Of a stretch of 64,000 nt of DNA, positions 27,072 to 36,588 are shown piece by piece (positions within the stretch are counted from its first letter, which is position 1; every line of letters begins with the position of its first letter). The position numbers were made by a program, and so were the translations under genes. The stretch spans positions 3,100,001 through 3,164,000 of the forward strand of contig NZ_CP101731.1 in the NCBI RefSeq assembly GCF_031202305.1, given 5' to 3'. The stretch comes from Pelagibacterium sp. 26DY04 (GTDB lineage: Bacteria > Pseudomonadota > Alphaproteobacteria > Rhizobiales > Devosiaceae). The notes beneath the pieces were generated by a model, which saw only the letters and a program-made list of their open reading frames with translations, searched no databases and was not told where the DNA came from.

Positions 27072-27596
27072 ATGAGCTATCCGCCCGATCATCCGTTTAC
27101 GCGCTTCACCATCACTGCCGAGGATTATGCCAACGCATTGCGTCTGCATATGCGGCGGTATTGGGCGACGCGCTGGGGGCCCAAACTGTTCGTGATCGTC
27201 GTCTTTGTCATCGCCATCGGAGCGATGGTGATGACCGATTTCGACGAGGCCTGGACCAGCGCCGCGATCGGCGGGATGATCAGCGCCGTTCTGCTGCCGC
27301 TGCTGGGTTATTTGTTTATTGTGCCGCGCCGGGCGCGGAAGGTTTATTCCCAGCAAAAGACCCTGAAGCAGCCGGTCGAGGCCTCCTGGACGCAGGAAGC
27401 CTATATCGCACACACCGAGGCTGCGGGGAGCACCGTGGCGTGGACCGACTATTACGGCTGGAGCGCCGACGGGAAAATGGTAATGTTCATGCAGTCCCAG
27501 AACCTGTTCCAGATGCTGCCGCGCCATGCGCTGACGGACGAGCAGATGAACGACCTCACCGCAATAATCGAGCGGTCGGGGCTCAAGCGGATCTAG
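27072..27596 (+). CDS. YcxB-like membrane protein
   Basis: 174 residues. N-terminal FTRFTITAEDYANALRLH, two membrane helices (about 38-56 and 65-84), then a C-terminal domain with TWTQEAYIAHTEAAGSTVAW-like pattern and FMQSQNLFQMLPRHALTDEQ, which fits the YcxB-like family (C-terminal PH-like fold). Function unknown. Likely co-transcribed with the DinB gene. Confidence 0.75.
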   Translation: MSYPPDHPFTRFTITAEDYANALRLHMRRYWATRWGPKLFVIVVFVIAIGAMVMTDFDEAWTSAAIGGMISAVLLPLLGYLFIVPRRARKVYSQQKTLKQPVEASWTQEAYIAHTEAAGSTVAWTDYYGWSADGKMVMFMQSQNLFQMLPRHALTDEQMNDLTAIIERSGLKRI

Positions 27597-27605
27597 GGCG
27601 TTCTC

Positions 27606-28145
27606 CTAGACCTTTTCCAGCCGGCGATGCGGTTCGGCCGGCAGCTCGACGCCGATCGGGTCCCCTGCCCTGACTGTGCCGCCAGCCAGCACAACCGTCA
27701 TGATGCCGGTGCGCAGGAGCGGGGTGCCGTCGGCACGCCTGCCGATCATGTGCTGGAGGAGGCCCGGACGGAAACGCTCGATCTGCACGCATGGGTTGCG
27801 CAGGCCGGTGACTTCGAGGCGGACCGCATCGCCCAGCGCGAGAACCGTGCCGCGCGGCAGATCGATGAGGTCGACGCCGGTGGTGGTGACGTTCTCGCCC
27901 AGCGCGCCGGGGGCAACGTCGAAGCCGAGGCCGTTGACCTCGTCGAGCAGTTCGGAGGCGATCAGATGCACCTGGCGCAGATTGGGCTGGGTGGGATCGG
28001 CGGCAACGCGCGAGCGATGCTTGACCGTGGTGCCGGCATGGGCATCGCCGGCCACGCCCAGCCCCTCGACGATATCGATGAAGAGCTGGGTGCGCTTGGA
28101 GAAATTGTGGCCGCGGGCGGCGTGGACGGCAAGGACGGAAGACAT
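27606..28145 (-). CDS. MOSC-domain protein
   Basis: 179 residues. Single MOSC domain with the conserved Cys in LRNPCVQIERF (about 116-126) and GENVTTTGVDL. MOSC proteins handle sulfur or molybdenum cofactor-linked substrates; free-standing ones are often of the YiiM type. Convergent with ycxB with only 9 bases between the stops. Confidence 0.88.
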   Translation of the reverse strand: MSSVLAVHAARGHNFSKRTQLFIDIVEGLGVAGDAHAGTTVKHRSRVAADPTQPNLRQVHLIASELLDEVNGLGFDVAPGALGENVTTTGVDLIDLPRGTVLALGDAVRLEVTGLRNPCVQIERFRPGLLQHMIGRRADGTPLLRTGIMTVVLAGGTVRAGDPIGVELPAEPHRRLEKV

Positions 28146-28220
28146 TGGGGGCTGTTGGGGTTTGAGGGGAGGCGGCGCAAAACTACAGCTTAAGCCTGCC
28201 CTGGCAAGAGCTGCTTCCGG

Positions 28221-28243
28221 ATTCCGGGACTGAATCCCGGAAT
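28221..28243. repeat. ATTCCGGGA hairpin repeat
   Basis: Arms 28221-28229 and 28235-28243 are exact complements with a 5-base loop. A related copy follows 60 bases later. Confidence 0.6.
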
Positions 28244-28288
28244 GACAGGCTAAGTTTGAAACACCGTGCTGCCCTGCCCCAGCGTGTC

Positions 28289-28311
28289 ATTCCGGGGCTC
28301 GTCCCCGGAAT
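28289..28311. repeat. ATTCCGGGG hairpin repeat
   Basis: Arms 28289-28297 and 28303-28311 are exact complements with a 5-base loop. With 28221-28243 it fills the gap between the MOSC gene and zapA. Confidence 0.6.
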
Positions 28312-28432
28312 CCAGAAAGCAGCGTATCTCGGCCCGAACGGGTTGGAGAAACAACACCTGCTGAGCAGGTGGCAACCTTGCGGGTCTCCGGGTCAAGCCC
28401 GAAGACGACGAGGGAGAGGCTGACCGCAGTTC

Positions 28433-28816
28433 TCAACCCTGCGTCTGCTGCTCCTGTCCGGCGGCGTCCACGGCGGTGGCGATGGATTCGATGCGGCGGG
28501 CGACGTCGGCGAGTTTGGCGGCGAATTTGGTTTCCATGGATTCGGCTTCCGCCGCCACGTCGCTGCCGGCCTTGGTGACGGTCTGGAGTTCGGAACGCAA
28601 CTGGTCGAGCTTGCGCTCAGCCTCGGTTAATTCGTCCATGACGGCGATGCCGGCCATGACGGTCAGGCGATTGTCGCCGATTTCTCCGAACGTGCCCTTG
28701 TATTCGTCGATATAGCGGTTGAAGCGCGCGGCAAGCGAAGACAGATGCGTCTCCTGCCCGTCCTCGCATGCCATGCGGTATTTGCGGCCGTTGATTTCGA
28801 CGCTGACTTCAGCCAC
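28433..28816 (-). CDS. zapA: Cell division protein ZapA
   Basis: 127 residues from GTG 28816, with AAGGAG 6-7 bases upstream. Starts VAEVSVEINGRKYRMACEDG, the ZapA N-terminal head, followed by ARFNRYIDEYKGTFGEIGDNRLTVMA and a coiled coil (about 60-120). It binds and bundles FtsZ. It overlaps the end of the DUF4164 gene by 8 bases. The tail ends GQEQQTQG. Confidence 0.9.
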   Translation of the reverse strand: MAEVSVEINGRKYRMACEDGQETHLSSLAARFNRYIDEYKGTFGEIGDNRLTVMAGIAVMDELTEAERKLDQLRSELQTVTKAGSDVAAEAESMETKFAAKLADVARRIESIATAVDAAGQEQQTQG

Positions 28817-29105
28817 GCACTTCTCCTTCTTCGAGCACTGAGCGGACGGTGGCCATCGCATCGTCGAGCCGGCGCGAGACTTCGTCGGCGGCCTGATCGA
28901 GCCGGTCGGCGCGGGCCGTGGCCCGGTCGAGATCGCCCGCCAGCCGCGCGCGGTCGGCAGCAAGGCGCTGGCCTTCGGCCTGCAACTGGGCCGAGGACCG
29001 CAGCCGCCCCGAGAGCGAGCGGACCGAGGTGTCGAGCCTGTTGAGCGCCCTGTCGAGCCGCTCGATGGCCGCCGAAAAACTCTCTCCCGCTGATGACGAT
29101 GACAC
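28809..29105 (-). CDS. DUF4164 coiled-coil protein
   Basis: 98 residues from GTG 29105 (AAGGA 9 bases upstream); a GTG at 29144 is an alternative. Nearly the whole protein is a predicted coiled coil rich in Arg, Leu and Ala (RLDRALNRLDTSVRSL, then ARADRLDQAADEVSRRLD). Members of this small family sit between tkt and zapA in Rhizobiales and are probably linked to the divisome. Function not established. Confidence 0.75.
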   Translation of the reverse strand: MSSSSAGESFSAAIERLDRALNRLDTSVRSLSGRLRSSAQLQAEGQRLAADRARLAGDLDRATARADRLDQAADEVSRRLDDAMATVRSVLEEGEVRG

Positions 29106-29299
29106 TTGGGCGCGTCCTTCGAATCTGGTGTCTTCCCCCCTCACAATAACCCCAAAAGTGGCGGAAATAGCAAGGGCGGGGGGTTGGCCGCGACATTGAC
29201 TCGATACCCGGACCTGTTATGTGTCTGCCACGCGCAACGGCCCTCGCTCGGGACGGCCGGACGCACCGCTTTTTCTTCGTCGAACGCTTTCGGGACACC

Positions 29300-31273
29300 A
29301 TGACAGACAGAGCCAAACACGATGCAATGGCCAACGCCATCCGCGCCCTTTCCATGGACGCCGTGCAGGCCGCCAATTCTGGCCATCCGGGCCTGCCCAT
29401 GGGCGGCGCAGACATCGCCACTGTGCTGTTTTCCAAGGTGATGAAGTTCGACCCCAAGGCCCCCAACTGGCCCGACCGCGACCGCTTCGTGCTCTCGGCC
29501 GGGCACGGCTCGATGCTGCTCTATTCCTCGCTCTATCTCCTCGGCTACGAGGACATGACGCTCGAGGACATCAAGCATTTCCGCCAATTGGGCTACAAGA
29601 CCGCCGGACACCCCGAATACGGCCATGCGGACGGCATCGAAACCACCACCGGCCCGCTCGGTCAGGGCCTGGGCAATTCGGTGGGCATGGCGATCGCCGA
29701 AGCCAAACTGCGCGCCGAGTTCGGCGAGGACCTGGTCAACCACCATACCTATGTCTACGCCGGTGACGGGTGCCTGATGGAAGGCATTTCCCAGGAGGCG
29801 ATCTCGCTGGCCGGGCATCTGAAACTCAACAAGCTCATCGTCATCTGGGACAACAACGACATCACCATCGACGGCAAGGTGTCGATGGCCGACTCGACCG
29901 ACCAGCTCAAGCGCTTCGAGGCTTCGGGCTGGGCGACCATGGATATCGACGGCCACGACCCCGTTGAGATCGAAAAGGCTCTGCTCGACGCCCAGAAGTC
30001 GGACAAGCCGGTGCTGATTTCGGCCAGGACCACCATCGGGTTCGGTTCGCCCAACAAGGCCGGCACCAACAAGGTGCACGGTTCGCCCCTCGGCGACGAG
30101 GAACTGGCCGCAGCCAAAAAGCAGCTCGGCTGGGAATATGGGCCGTTCGAAGTGCCCGCCGAAATCGTCGAGAACTGGCGCACTGCCGGCCAGCGCGGGG
30201 CCGAGGCGCGTGAAGCCTGGAACGGGCGGCTGCAGGCAGCCGAAAAGCGCGACGAGTTCGAGCGCCGCATGCGGGGCGAGCTGCCCGCAGCGCTCAAATC
30301 GGCGATGGCCGACTACAAGAAGAAGTTGGCCGCCGACAAGCCGAAGAAGGCGACCCGCGCCTCCTCCCAGGATGCGCTGGAGGTGATCAACGGAGCGGTC
30401 CCCGAGACGTTGGGCGGCTCGGCGGATTTGACCGGCTCGAACAACACCAACACCTCCCAGACGCTGCCGTTCACGGCCGACGACTACGCCGGCCGCTACA
30501 TCCATTACGGCATCCGCGAGCACGGCATGGCCGCCGCTATGAACGGGATTGCACTCCATGGCGGGTTGATCCCCTATGGCGGCACCTTCATGACCTTCAC
30601 CGACTATTGCCGCCCCTCGATCCGCTTGTCGGCGCTGATGGGCATTCGCGTGGGCTATGTGATGACCCACGATTCCATCGGGCTGGGCGAGGACGGACCG
30701 ACCCACCAGCCGGTCGAGCATCTGGCGGCGCTGCGGGCCATTCCCAACCTGCTCGTCTTCCGCCCCGCCGACGCGATGGAAGCGGCCGAGTGCTGGGAAA
30801 TCACCCTGGAACGGGAAAAGCAGCCTTCGATCCTGGCGCTGTCGCGCCAGGGCCTGCCGGCGCTGCGGACCGAGTACACCGACGAGAACCTCTCGCTGCG
30901 CGGCGCCTACACCATCTGGGGTGACGCGGACGCCGAAGTGGTGATCTTCGGCACGGGTTCGGAAACCCAGATCGCTGTGGCGGCTGCAAAGGAACTGACC
31001 GAAGCGGGCACCCCGGCGCGCGCGGTGTCGGTGCCCTCGATGGAATTGTTCTTCGCCCAGCCGGACGACTATAGGCAGACGGTTTTCGGCAAGGCAAAGG
31101 CCCGCGTTGCGGTGGAAGCCGGCATCGAGATGGGCTGGAGCAAGTTCCTGGGCGAAACCGGCCGGTTCGTGGGCATGACCGGGTTCGGCGCCTCGGGCGA
31201 GATTTCCGATCTCTACACTCACTTCGGTATTACGACCAAAGCCGTTGTTGAAGCGGCCAAGGCGCAGCTTTAA
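29300..31273 (+). CDS. tkt: Transketolase
   Basis: 657 residues from ATG 29300. Thiamine diphosphate enzyme moving two-carbon units in the pentose phosphate pathway. Motifs: [29 protein letters not shown], the ThDP/Mg loop [15 protein letters not shown] ... [10 protein letters not shown], and the pyrimidine-binding Glu in [15 protein letters not shown]. Upstream extension to 29219 has no ribosome site. First of tkt-gap-pgk on the plus strand; a hairpin separates it from gap. Confidence 0.98.
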   Translation: MTDRAKHDAMANAIRALSMDAVQAANSGHPGLPMGGADIATVLFSKVMKFDPKAPNWPDRDRFVLSAGHGSMLLYSSLYLLGYEDMTLEDIKHFRQLGYKTAGHPEYGHADGIETTTGPLGQGLGNSVGMAIAEAKLRAEFGEDLVNHHTYVYAGDGCLMEGISQEAISLAGHLKLNKLIVIWDNNDITIDGKVSMADSTDQLKRFEASGWATMDIDGHDPVEIEKALLDAQKSDKPVLISARTTIGFGSPNKAGTNKVHGSPLGDEELAAAKKQLGWEYGPFEVPAEIVENWRTAGQRGAEAREAWNGRLQAAEKRDEFERRMRGELPAALKSAMADYKKKLAADKPKKATRASSQDALEVINGAVPETLGGSADLTGSNNTNTSQTLPFTADDYAGRYIHYGIREHGMAAAMNGIALHGGLIPYGGTFMTFTDYCRPSIRLSALMGIRVGYVMTHDSIGLGEDGPTHQPVEHLAALRAIPNLLVFRPADAMEAAECWEITLEREKQPSILALSRQGLPALRTEYTDENLSLRGAYTIWGDADAEVVIFGTGSETQIAVAAAKELTEAGTPARAVSVPSMELFFAQPDDYRQTVFGKAKARVAVEAGIEMGWSKFLGETGRFVGMTGFGASGEISDLYTHFGITTKAVVEAAKAQL

Positions 31274-31278
31274 TAACC

Positions 31279-31302
31279 GGGGCGCGCGAGCGCCCCTTTT
31301 CC
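31279..31302 (+). terminator. Hairpin between tkt and gap
   Basis: GGGGCGC/GCGCCCC 7-bp stem (31279-31285 with 31290-31296), GCGA tetraloop, TTTT tail. Probably a partial terminator lowering read-through into gap. Confidence 0.75.
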
Positions 31303-31337
31303 TTCCTGCTCGGCATTTTCTTTTCAAGGAGTCGCTC

Positions 31338-32345
31338 ATGACTGTCCGCGTCGCCATCAACGGATTTGGCCGCATCGGCCGCAACGTGCTGCGCGCCATC
31401 ATCGAATCCGGCCGCACCGATATCGAGATCGTCGCCATCAACGATCTGGGTCCGGTGGAGACCAATGCGCACCTCATCCGCTACGATTCGGTGCACGGCA
31501 AGTTCCCCGGCACGGTGACGGTTTCGGGCGATACCATCGATGTGGGCCGCGGGCCGATCAAGGTGACCGCCGTGCGCAATCCCGCCGAGCTCCCCCACAA
31601 GGAGATGGGCGTCGATATCGTCATGGAATGCACCGGCATCTTCACCTCCAAGGAGAAGGCCTCCGCGCATCTGGAAGCCGGGGCCAGGAAGGTGATCGTT
31701 TCGGCCCCCGCCGAGGGCGCGGACCTCACCGTCGTCTATGGCGTCAACCACGACAAGCTTTCGCCCGAACACACGGTGATCTCGAACGCCTCGTGCACCA
31801 CCAACTGCCTGGCGCCGGTCGCCTATGTGCTCAATGAAGCGGTGGGGATCGAAAAGGGCTTCATGACCACGATCCACTCCTATACCGGTGACCAGCCCAC
31901 GCTCGACACCATGCACAAGGATCTCTACCGCGCCCGCGCCGCGGCGCTTTCGATGATTCCCACCACTACCGGCGCCGCCAAGGCGGTGGGCCTAGTGCTG
32001 CCGGAACTCAACGGCAAGCTCGATGGCACCTCGATCCGCGTGCCGACACCTAACGTTTCGGTGGTGGATTTCAAGTTCATCGCAAAAAAGACCACTTCGG
32101 TCGAAGAGATCAACGCCGCGATCCAGACGGCGGCGGAAGGCAAGCTCAAGGGGATCCTGGGTTTCACCACCGAGAAGCTGGTTTCGACCGACTTCAACCA
32201 CGACCCGCATTCCTCCGTGTTCCACATGGACCAGACCAAGGTGATGGACGGCAATTTCGTGCGCATCCTCTCCTGGTACGACAATGAATGGGGCTTTTCG
32301 AACCGCATGAGCGACACGGCGGTGGCTTTCGCCAAGACGCTCTGA
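31338..32345 (+). CDS. gap: Glyceraldehyde-3-phosphate dehydrogenase, type I
   Basis: 335 residues from ATG 31338 with AAGGAG 7 bases upstream. NAD-binding [14 protein letters not shown] at the N terminus, catalytic Cys in [18 protein letters not shown]-terminal [13 protein letters not shown]. Glycolysis and gluconeogenesis. Confidence 0.98.
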   Translation: MTVRVAINGFGRIGRNVLRAIIESGRTDIEIVAINDLGPVETNAHLIRYDSVHGKFPGTVTVSGDTIDVGRGPIKVTAVRNPAELPHKEMGVDIVMECTGIFTSKEKASAHLEAGARKVIVSAPAEGADLTVVYGVNHDKLSPEHTVISNASCTTNCLAPVAYVLNEAVGIEKGFMTTIHSYTGDQPTLDTMHKDLYRARAAALSMIPTTTGAAKAVGLVLPELNGKLDGTSIRVPTPNVSVVDFKFIAKKTTSVEEINAAIQTAAEGKLKGILGFTTEKLVSTDFNHDPHSSVFHMDQTKVMDGNFVRILSWYDNEWGFSNRMSDTAVAFAKTL

Positions 32346-32366
32346 CCGGCAGCGCCGGCCTGATCG

Positions 32367-32395
32367 GGCGCTCCTTATCGGGGAGCGCCTTTTTC
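32367..32395 (+). terminator. Intrinsic terminator of gap
   Basis: An 8-bp perfect stem GGCGCTCC/GGAGCGCC (32367-32374 with 32382-32389), 7-base loop and TTTTT tail. Confidence 0.9.
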
Positions 32396-32466
32396 TTGCC
32401 TATCGTAAGCCCTTGAGCCACTGTGCTGGCCGAGGGAAAGACACGCCAACACCAATGGGTGCGACC

Positions 32467-33672
32467 ATGACTGCCGCCTTCAAGACCCTTGACGATTTCG
32501 AACTCGACGGCAAACGCGTTTTGGTACGCGTCGACCTCAACGTGCCCGTCAAGGATGGCAAAGTGACCGACGCCACCCGGATCGAGCGCGTGGCGCACAC
32601 CATCCAGGAAATCGCCAATAAGGGCGGGCTGCCGATCCTGCTGGCTCATTTCGGGCGGCCCAAGGGCAAGGTGGATCCGGCGATGAGCCTTGCGGTGGTG
32701 GTGGACGAGCTCAAGCGCATCGTGGGCAAGCCCGTCCACTTCGCCAAGACCGACTGGACTGATGTGGGCGAGGCGGAAGCGGTGATCGCAGGAGCCGAGC
32801 CCGGCTCGGTGGTGCTGGTGGAAAACACCCGCTTTCACCCCGGCGAGGAAAAGAACGATCCCGCGCTGATCGAGACCATGGCCTCGCTGGGCGACCTTTA
32901 TGTCAACGACGCGTTTTCCGCCGCGCACCGGGCGCATGCCTCGACCGAGGGGCTGGCGCGCAAGCTGCCGGCGGCGGCGGGGCGCGCCATGGAGTCGGAA
33001 TTGAAGGCCCTGGAAAAGGGGCTGGGCAATCCCAAAAAGCCGGTGATCGCCATTGTCGGCGGGGCGAAGGTTTCGACCAAGATCGACCTGCTGGAAAACC
33101 TCGTTAACAAGGTCGAGGCGCTGGTGATCGGCGGGGGGATGGCCAATACCTTCATCTACGCGCTGGGTTATGACGTGGGCAAATCGCTCTGCGAGCGCGA
33201 CCTGAAGGAAACGGCGCTGCGGATCATGGACAAGGCCGAGGACGCGCATTGCGCCATCATCCTGCCCATCGACGGGGTGGTCGCTTGGCATTTCGAGGCC
33301 GGCACGCCGAGCCGGATCTATGGGCTCGATGCCATCGACAAGGACGGTATGGTGCTCGATGCGGGGCCGCAATCGGTCGAAAAGATCAAGACGGCGATCA
33401 ACGAGGCGAAAACCGTGGTCTGGAACGGGCCGCTGGGCGCCTTCGAGATCGCCCCGTTCGACAAGGCGACGGTGGAGGTCGCCAAGCACGCCGCAGAGCG
33501 CACGCGCAAGGGGCTTCTGACCTCGGTGGCGGGCGGCGGGGATACGGTGGCGGCGCTGGCCCATGCGGGGGTCAAGGACGAGTTCACCTATGTCTCGACC
33601 GCCGGCGGGGCGTTCCTCGAATGGATGGAAGGCAAGCCGCTGCCGGGCGTGGACGCGCTGAGGCAGGGCTGA
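32467..33672 (+). CDS. pgk: Phosphoglycerate kinase
   Basis: 401 residues from ATG 32467; an in-frame ATG at 32455 is possible. [13 protein letters not shown] signature, [12 protein letters not shown], substrate Arg loop [12 protein letters not shown], nucleotide-binding [10 protein letters not shown] and GGGDTVAAL near the C terminus. Transfers phosphate between 1,3-bisphosphoglycerate and ADP. In relatives fba often follows; here an iron cassette of about 2.8 kb lies between. Confidence 0.97.
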   Translation: MTAAFKTLDDFELDGKRVLVRVDLNVPVKDGKVTDATRIERVAHTIQEIANKGGLPILLAHFGRPKGKVDPAMSLAVVVDELKRIVGKPVHFAKTDWTDVGEAEAVIAGAEPGSVVLVENTRFHPGEEKNDPALIETMASLGDLYVNDAFSAAHRAHASTEGLARKLPAAAGRAMESELKALEKGLGNPKKPVIAIVGGAKVSTKIDLLENLVNKVEALVIGGGMANTFIYALGYDVGKSLCERDLKETALRIMDKAEDAHCAIILPIDGVVAWHFEAGTPSRIYGLDAIDKDGMVLDAGPQSVEKIKTAINEAKTVVWNGPLGAFEIAPFDKATVEVAKHAAERTRKGLLTSVAGGGDTVAALAHAGVKDEFTYVSTAGGAFLEWMEGKPLPGVDALRQG

Positions 33673-33684
33673 CGACCGGTTTCT

Positions 33685-33699
33685 TGACACCTTCCATCA
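33685..33699. promoter_or_regulatory. Putative RirA iron-responsive operator
   Basis: Exact TGA-N9-TCA (33685-33687 and 33697-33699), overlapping a TTGACA at 33684-33689 that can act as -35, 43 bases upstream of the GTG start of the iron-binding protein gene. The surrounding sequence (TTGAC then CCATCATxATTTGTA) is closely matched before the siderophore-interacting protein gene at 53774. Confidence 0.6.
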
Positions 33700-33741
33700 T
33701 GATTTGTAGAGCGGTCGGGCTGTTTTGCGAGGAGTCCGACC

Positions 33742-34692
33742 GTGATCGTTTTGCGTGCCATCGTTGTTGTCTCGGCCCTCGCACTGGCGGGCCCGGTGGG
33801 CGCGCAGGAGATGCGTGAGGTCGAGACGGTCAAGGGGGCCGTTTCCATTCCCGCCGAGCCGGAGCGCATCGTGGTGCTCAACCCGGCGGTGGCGGGATAT
33901 GTCTATGCGCTCGGGCTCGATATCCTCGCGGTGACCGAATCCTATCGCTCGGTGACCGAGGACGGGTTCACCCAGGCCTGGGCGGACGAGGCGCGGGCAT
34001 CGGGGTCCGAGGTGCTGCCCTGGGATTTCGAGGGATATAATTTCGAGCAGATCCTGGGCTATGGGCCGGACCTGATCATCGCGGGCGGCACGGGGCGGCC
34101 GGGGTTCCTGGCCAATGAGGCCTATGACCAGCTTTCGGCCATTGCACCGACGCTGTTTGTCGATACGGCGCTGCCCAATTGGGAGGCCGAGCTCGATTTT
34201 ATCGCCAACGCGCTGGGGCGGGAGGACGAAGCGGCGGCGGCGATGGAGATTTATGAGCAGCGGGTGGCCGAGGTGCGCGAGGCGATCACTCTGCCCGAGC
34301 AGCCCACCATCTTCGTTTATGCCACCGAGCCGGGCGCAGCGCCCTATTTCGTGCCCGAGGATACGCCGACGCCGCAGCTCTTTGCGGAAGTGGGTTTCGA
34401 GCCCGATCCGCTGGGCGAGCGCTATCCCGATTTCGAGCGGGCCAGCACTGGGGATTCGGTGCAGGTGTCGCACGAATTGGCGCCGGAAATCCTTTCCGCG
34501 CCGACCATGATCCTGTTCCCCTGGACGCCGGCCTCGCCGAGCGCCGAGGAATTTTCGGACGATCCGCTGTTGGGGCGGATACCGGCGGTGGCCAATGGCG
34601 ATGTGTACGAGATGCCCGACACTATCTACCGCTTCGACTATTACGGCGCGCTGGCGACGCTCGATGCGATCGAAGAGACGTTCGGGCAGTAG
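33742..34692 (+). CDS. Iron-siderophore ABC transporter substrate-binding protein (second, orphan)
   Basis: 316 residues from GTG 33742 with GAGGAG 9 bases upstream. Signal peptide (about 1-20, ending GPVGAQE), then class III periplasmic-binding fold (PAEPERIVVLNPAVAGYVYALG; YGPDLIIAGGTGRPGF). Predicted to bind a ferric siderophore. The downstream gene starts 9 bases after its stop and encodes a siderophore-interacting flavoprotein fusion, so the pair forms an iron cassette. There is no permease or ATPase gene nearby. A RirA-like box precedes it. Confidence 0.87.
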   Translation: MIVLRAIVVVSALALAGPVGAQEMREVETVKGAVSIPAEPERIVVLNPAVAGYVYALGLDILAVTESYRSVTEDGFTQAWADEARASGSEVLPWDFEGYNFEQILGYGPDLIIAGGTGRPGFLANEAYDQLSAIAPTLFVDTALPNWEAELDFIANALGREDEAAAAMEIYEQRVAEVREAITLPEQPTIFVYATEPGAAPYFVPEDTPTPQLFAEVGFEPDPLGERYPDFERASTGDSVQVSHELAPEILSAPTMILFPWTPASPSAEEFSDDPLLGRIPAVANGDVYEMPDTIYRFDYYGALATLDAIEETFGQ

Positions 34693-34701
34693 GGGCATAT
34701 C

Positions 34702-36468
34702 ATGGACTACGAAAAGCCGGCCACCCTGAAGCTGCCGATCGTGTTGCGGCAGGTGGAAGTCTCGCGCACCGAAGAGGTGAGCCCGACGCTCAAGCGCATC
34801 TGGTTTACCAGCGACGAGCTCAAGGCCTTCTCCAAGGATGGGCGCAACTTGCCGCCGTTCCGCTCCGAAGGGCCCGAGGATCACGTCAAATTCTTTTTCC
34901 CTTCCCCGGTGGACGGCGTGCTGTCGCTGCCGGTGCAGGCGGATGGGACCATCGACTGGCCGAAAAATCCCCGCCCCGTGGCGCGGGATTACACGCCGCG
35001 CGGATACCGCGATGGCGATACCGAAGTGGCGTTCGATTTCGTGCTGCACGGACATGGCGTGGCGAGCACCTGGGCGGCCACCGCCAAGCCCGGCGACCGG
35101 CTGCACATGGCGGGACCGAAGGCTTCGATGACGATCCCCGATGCCGACCATTTCGTGCTGATCGCCGATCAGACGGCGCTGCCGGCCCTGTGCAACTGGC
35201 TGGAAATGCTCCCCCAGGGCAAGCGGGTGGACGCCCTGGTCTGGATCGACGAGGAAAAATCGCGGATCGAAATCGAAACGACGGCCAATGTCCACTGGAT
35301 CGTGGACGCAAACCCCGAGGGCATGGCGCTGATCGAAGCGGCAAGGGCCCTGCCCCGGCCCGGCGGCAACAGCTTTGTCTGGGGCGCCATGGAAGCGGGC
35401 GTGTTGCGCAAGGTGCGCAGCCTCTATCTCGATGAAATGGGGCTGGAGCGCGGACAAATCGACATGGCCGCCTATTGGCGGCGCGGGGTCGATGACGACC
35501 AACTCCTGGCCGATGCCATGCGCATCAAGGAAACCGGGAGCCTGGAAAAGCCCTTCCTGATCCGCACGGCGGTGCAATTCCGCCTGCCCGATCTGGTCTC
35601 GGAGGGGGTCGACAGCCTGGAAGCGCTGGCGCAGCGCGCCGGCGTCAACGCCGATGCGCTGGCGCGGCTGATGCCGGGTTTTGTCGAACTGGGGATATTC
35701 AAGCGCAGCAGCGAAAGGATCACGCTTGGGCTGGCCGGCGATTTGCTGACTTCCCCGTTCCGCCGTGCGCTGTTTTCCCAAACCACCGCCAAGGGCCGCC
35801 TGCATCTTGCGGCGCGGGGCCTGCCGCATTTTCTCCAGACTGGCGAGAGCGCCTACAAGGCGACATTCGGAACGGAGCTGGAAGACGATGCGGCAAATGA
35901 CCGGGAGATCGGCGACCAGTTGGGGCACGAATTGGGCCATATGGTCGAGGCGCTGACCTCACAAACGCTGGGGCCACTGGCGGCGGCCTGCGGGTCGAAG
36001 GTGACGGTGATCGGCACAGGGGCCGAAGCGATCGTGATGAGCCTGTTCAAGAACCGGCCCGAGATGATCGGCACGGCGATGGTGCCAGGCTGGGCGCTGG
36101 ACGAAGCGCGCGAGCATATCGAGGAAGCCGGGCTCAAGGCCCGCGCCGAACTTGCCGAATTGGGAACAGCGCTGCCGCATGCCGAAACGCTGGTGATTTC
36201 GGCGATCGGAAGGCGCTGGAGCGATGCGATCATCGAAAGCATCGTCGCGGCACAGGAAGCGAGCGACATCTGGCTGATCGAACTGGTGGCGCGGCCGGAA
36301 AGCCTCGAGCTTGCCGAGGATGCCGCCCTTATCGATGCCGGTTTCGGGCTGCGCCCGACAGAGTTGGGGCCTCTGACGGCCAACCTTGCAGAATACGGCC
36401 TTGCGCCCGAACAAACGCACACCACGAGGACCGGATTGCGCCTCACCCGCTTTGTTGCGACGGTTTGA
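34702..36468 (+). CDS. Siderophore-interacting flavoprotein fused to an O-methyltransferase-like domain
   Basis: 588 residues; AGGGG 7 bases before the ATG. Residues about 1-262 are a SIP/ViuB-type ferric-siderophore reductase: FAD motif RDYTPR (95-100), NAD-side IADQTALPA (154-162), and terminal AYWRRG (257-262). Residues about 285-350 look like the winged-helix dimerisation domain of family 2 O-methyltransferases (SLEALAQRAGVNADALARLM, LTSPFRRAL), followed by the typical helix with TGESAY (380-385). Residues about 415-588 follow the methyltransferase core, but the SAM glycine loop is VIGTGAEA instead of DxGGGxG, while the later RRWSD and VARP pieces match the LHDWxD and VE positions. The second half may therefore be a non-catalytic or altered domain. 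The usual SIP length is about 250-270 residues. Confidence 0.8.
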   Translation: MDYEKPATLKLPIVLRQVEVSRTEEVSPTLKRIWFTSDELKAFSKDGRNLPPFRSEGPEDHVKFFFPSPVDGVLSLPVQADGTIDWPKNPRPVARDYTPRGYRDGDTEVAFDFVLHGHGVASTWAATAKPGDRLHMAGPKASMTIPDADHFVLIADQTALPALCNWLEMLPQGKRVDALVWIDEEKSRIEIETTANVHWIVDANPEGMALIEAARALPRPGGNSFVWGAMEAGVLRKVRSLYLDEMGLERGQIDMAAYWRRGVDDDQLLADAMRIKETGSLEKPFLIRTAVQFRLPDLVSEGVDSLEALAQRAGVNADALARLMPGFVELGIFKRSSERITLGLAGDLLTSPFRRALFSQTTAKGRLHLAARGLPHFLQTGESAYKATFGTELEDDAANDREIGDQLGHELGHMVEALTSQTLGPLAAACGSKVTVIGTGAEAIVMSLFKNRPEMIGTAMVPGWALDEAREHIEEAGLKARAELAELGTALPHAETLVISAIGRRWSDAIIESIVAAQEASDIWLIELVARPESLELAEDAALIDAGFGLRPTELGPLTANLAEYGLAPEQTHTTRTGLRLTRFVATV

Positions 36469-36588
36469 TGAAATTGTTCCCGGAGCGGGCCTAATCCATT
36501 CGTCCAATACCCGAACGTCTAATCGATCAAAGTCGCGACATTTTGGTATTTTTTGCCCCATGACAACATGAATGGGGTTTTGCGTCCG

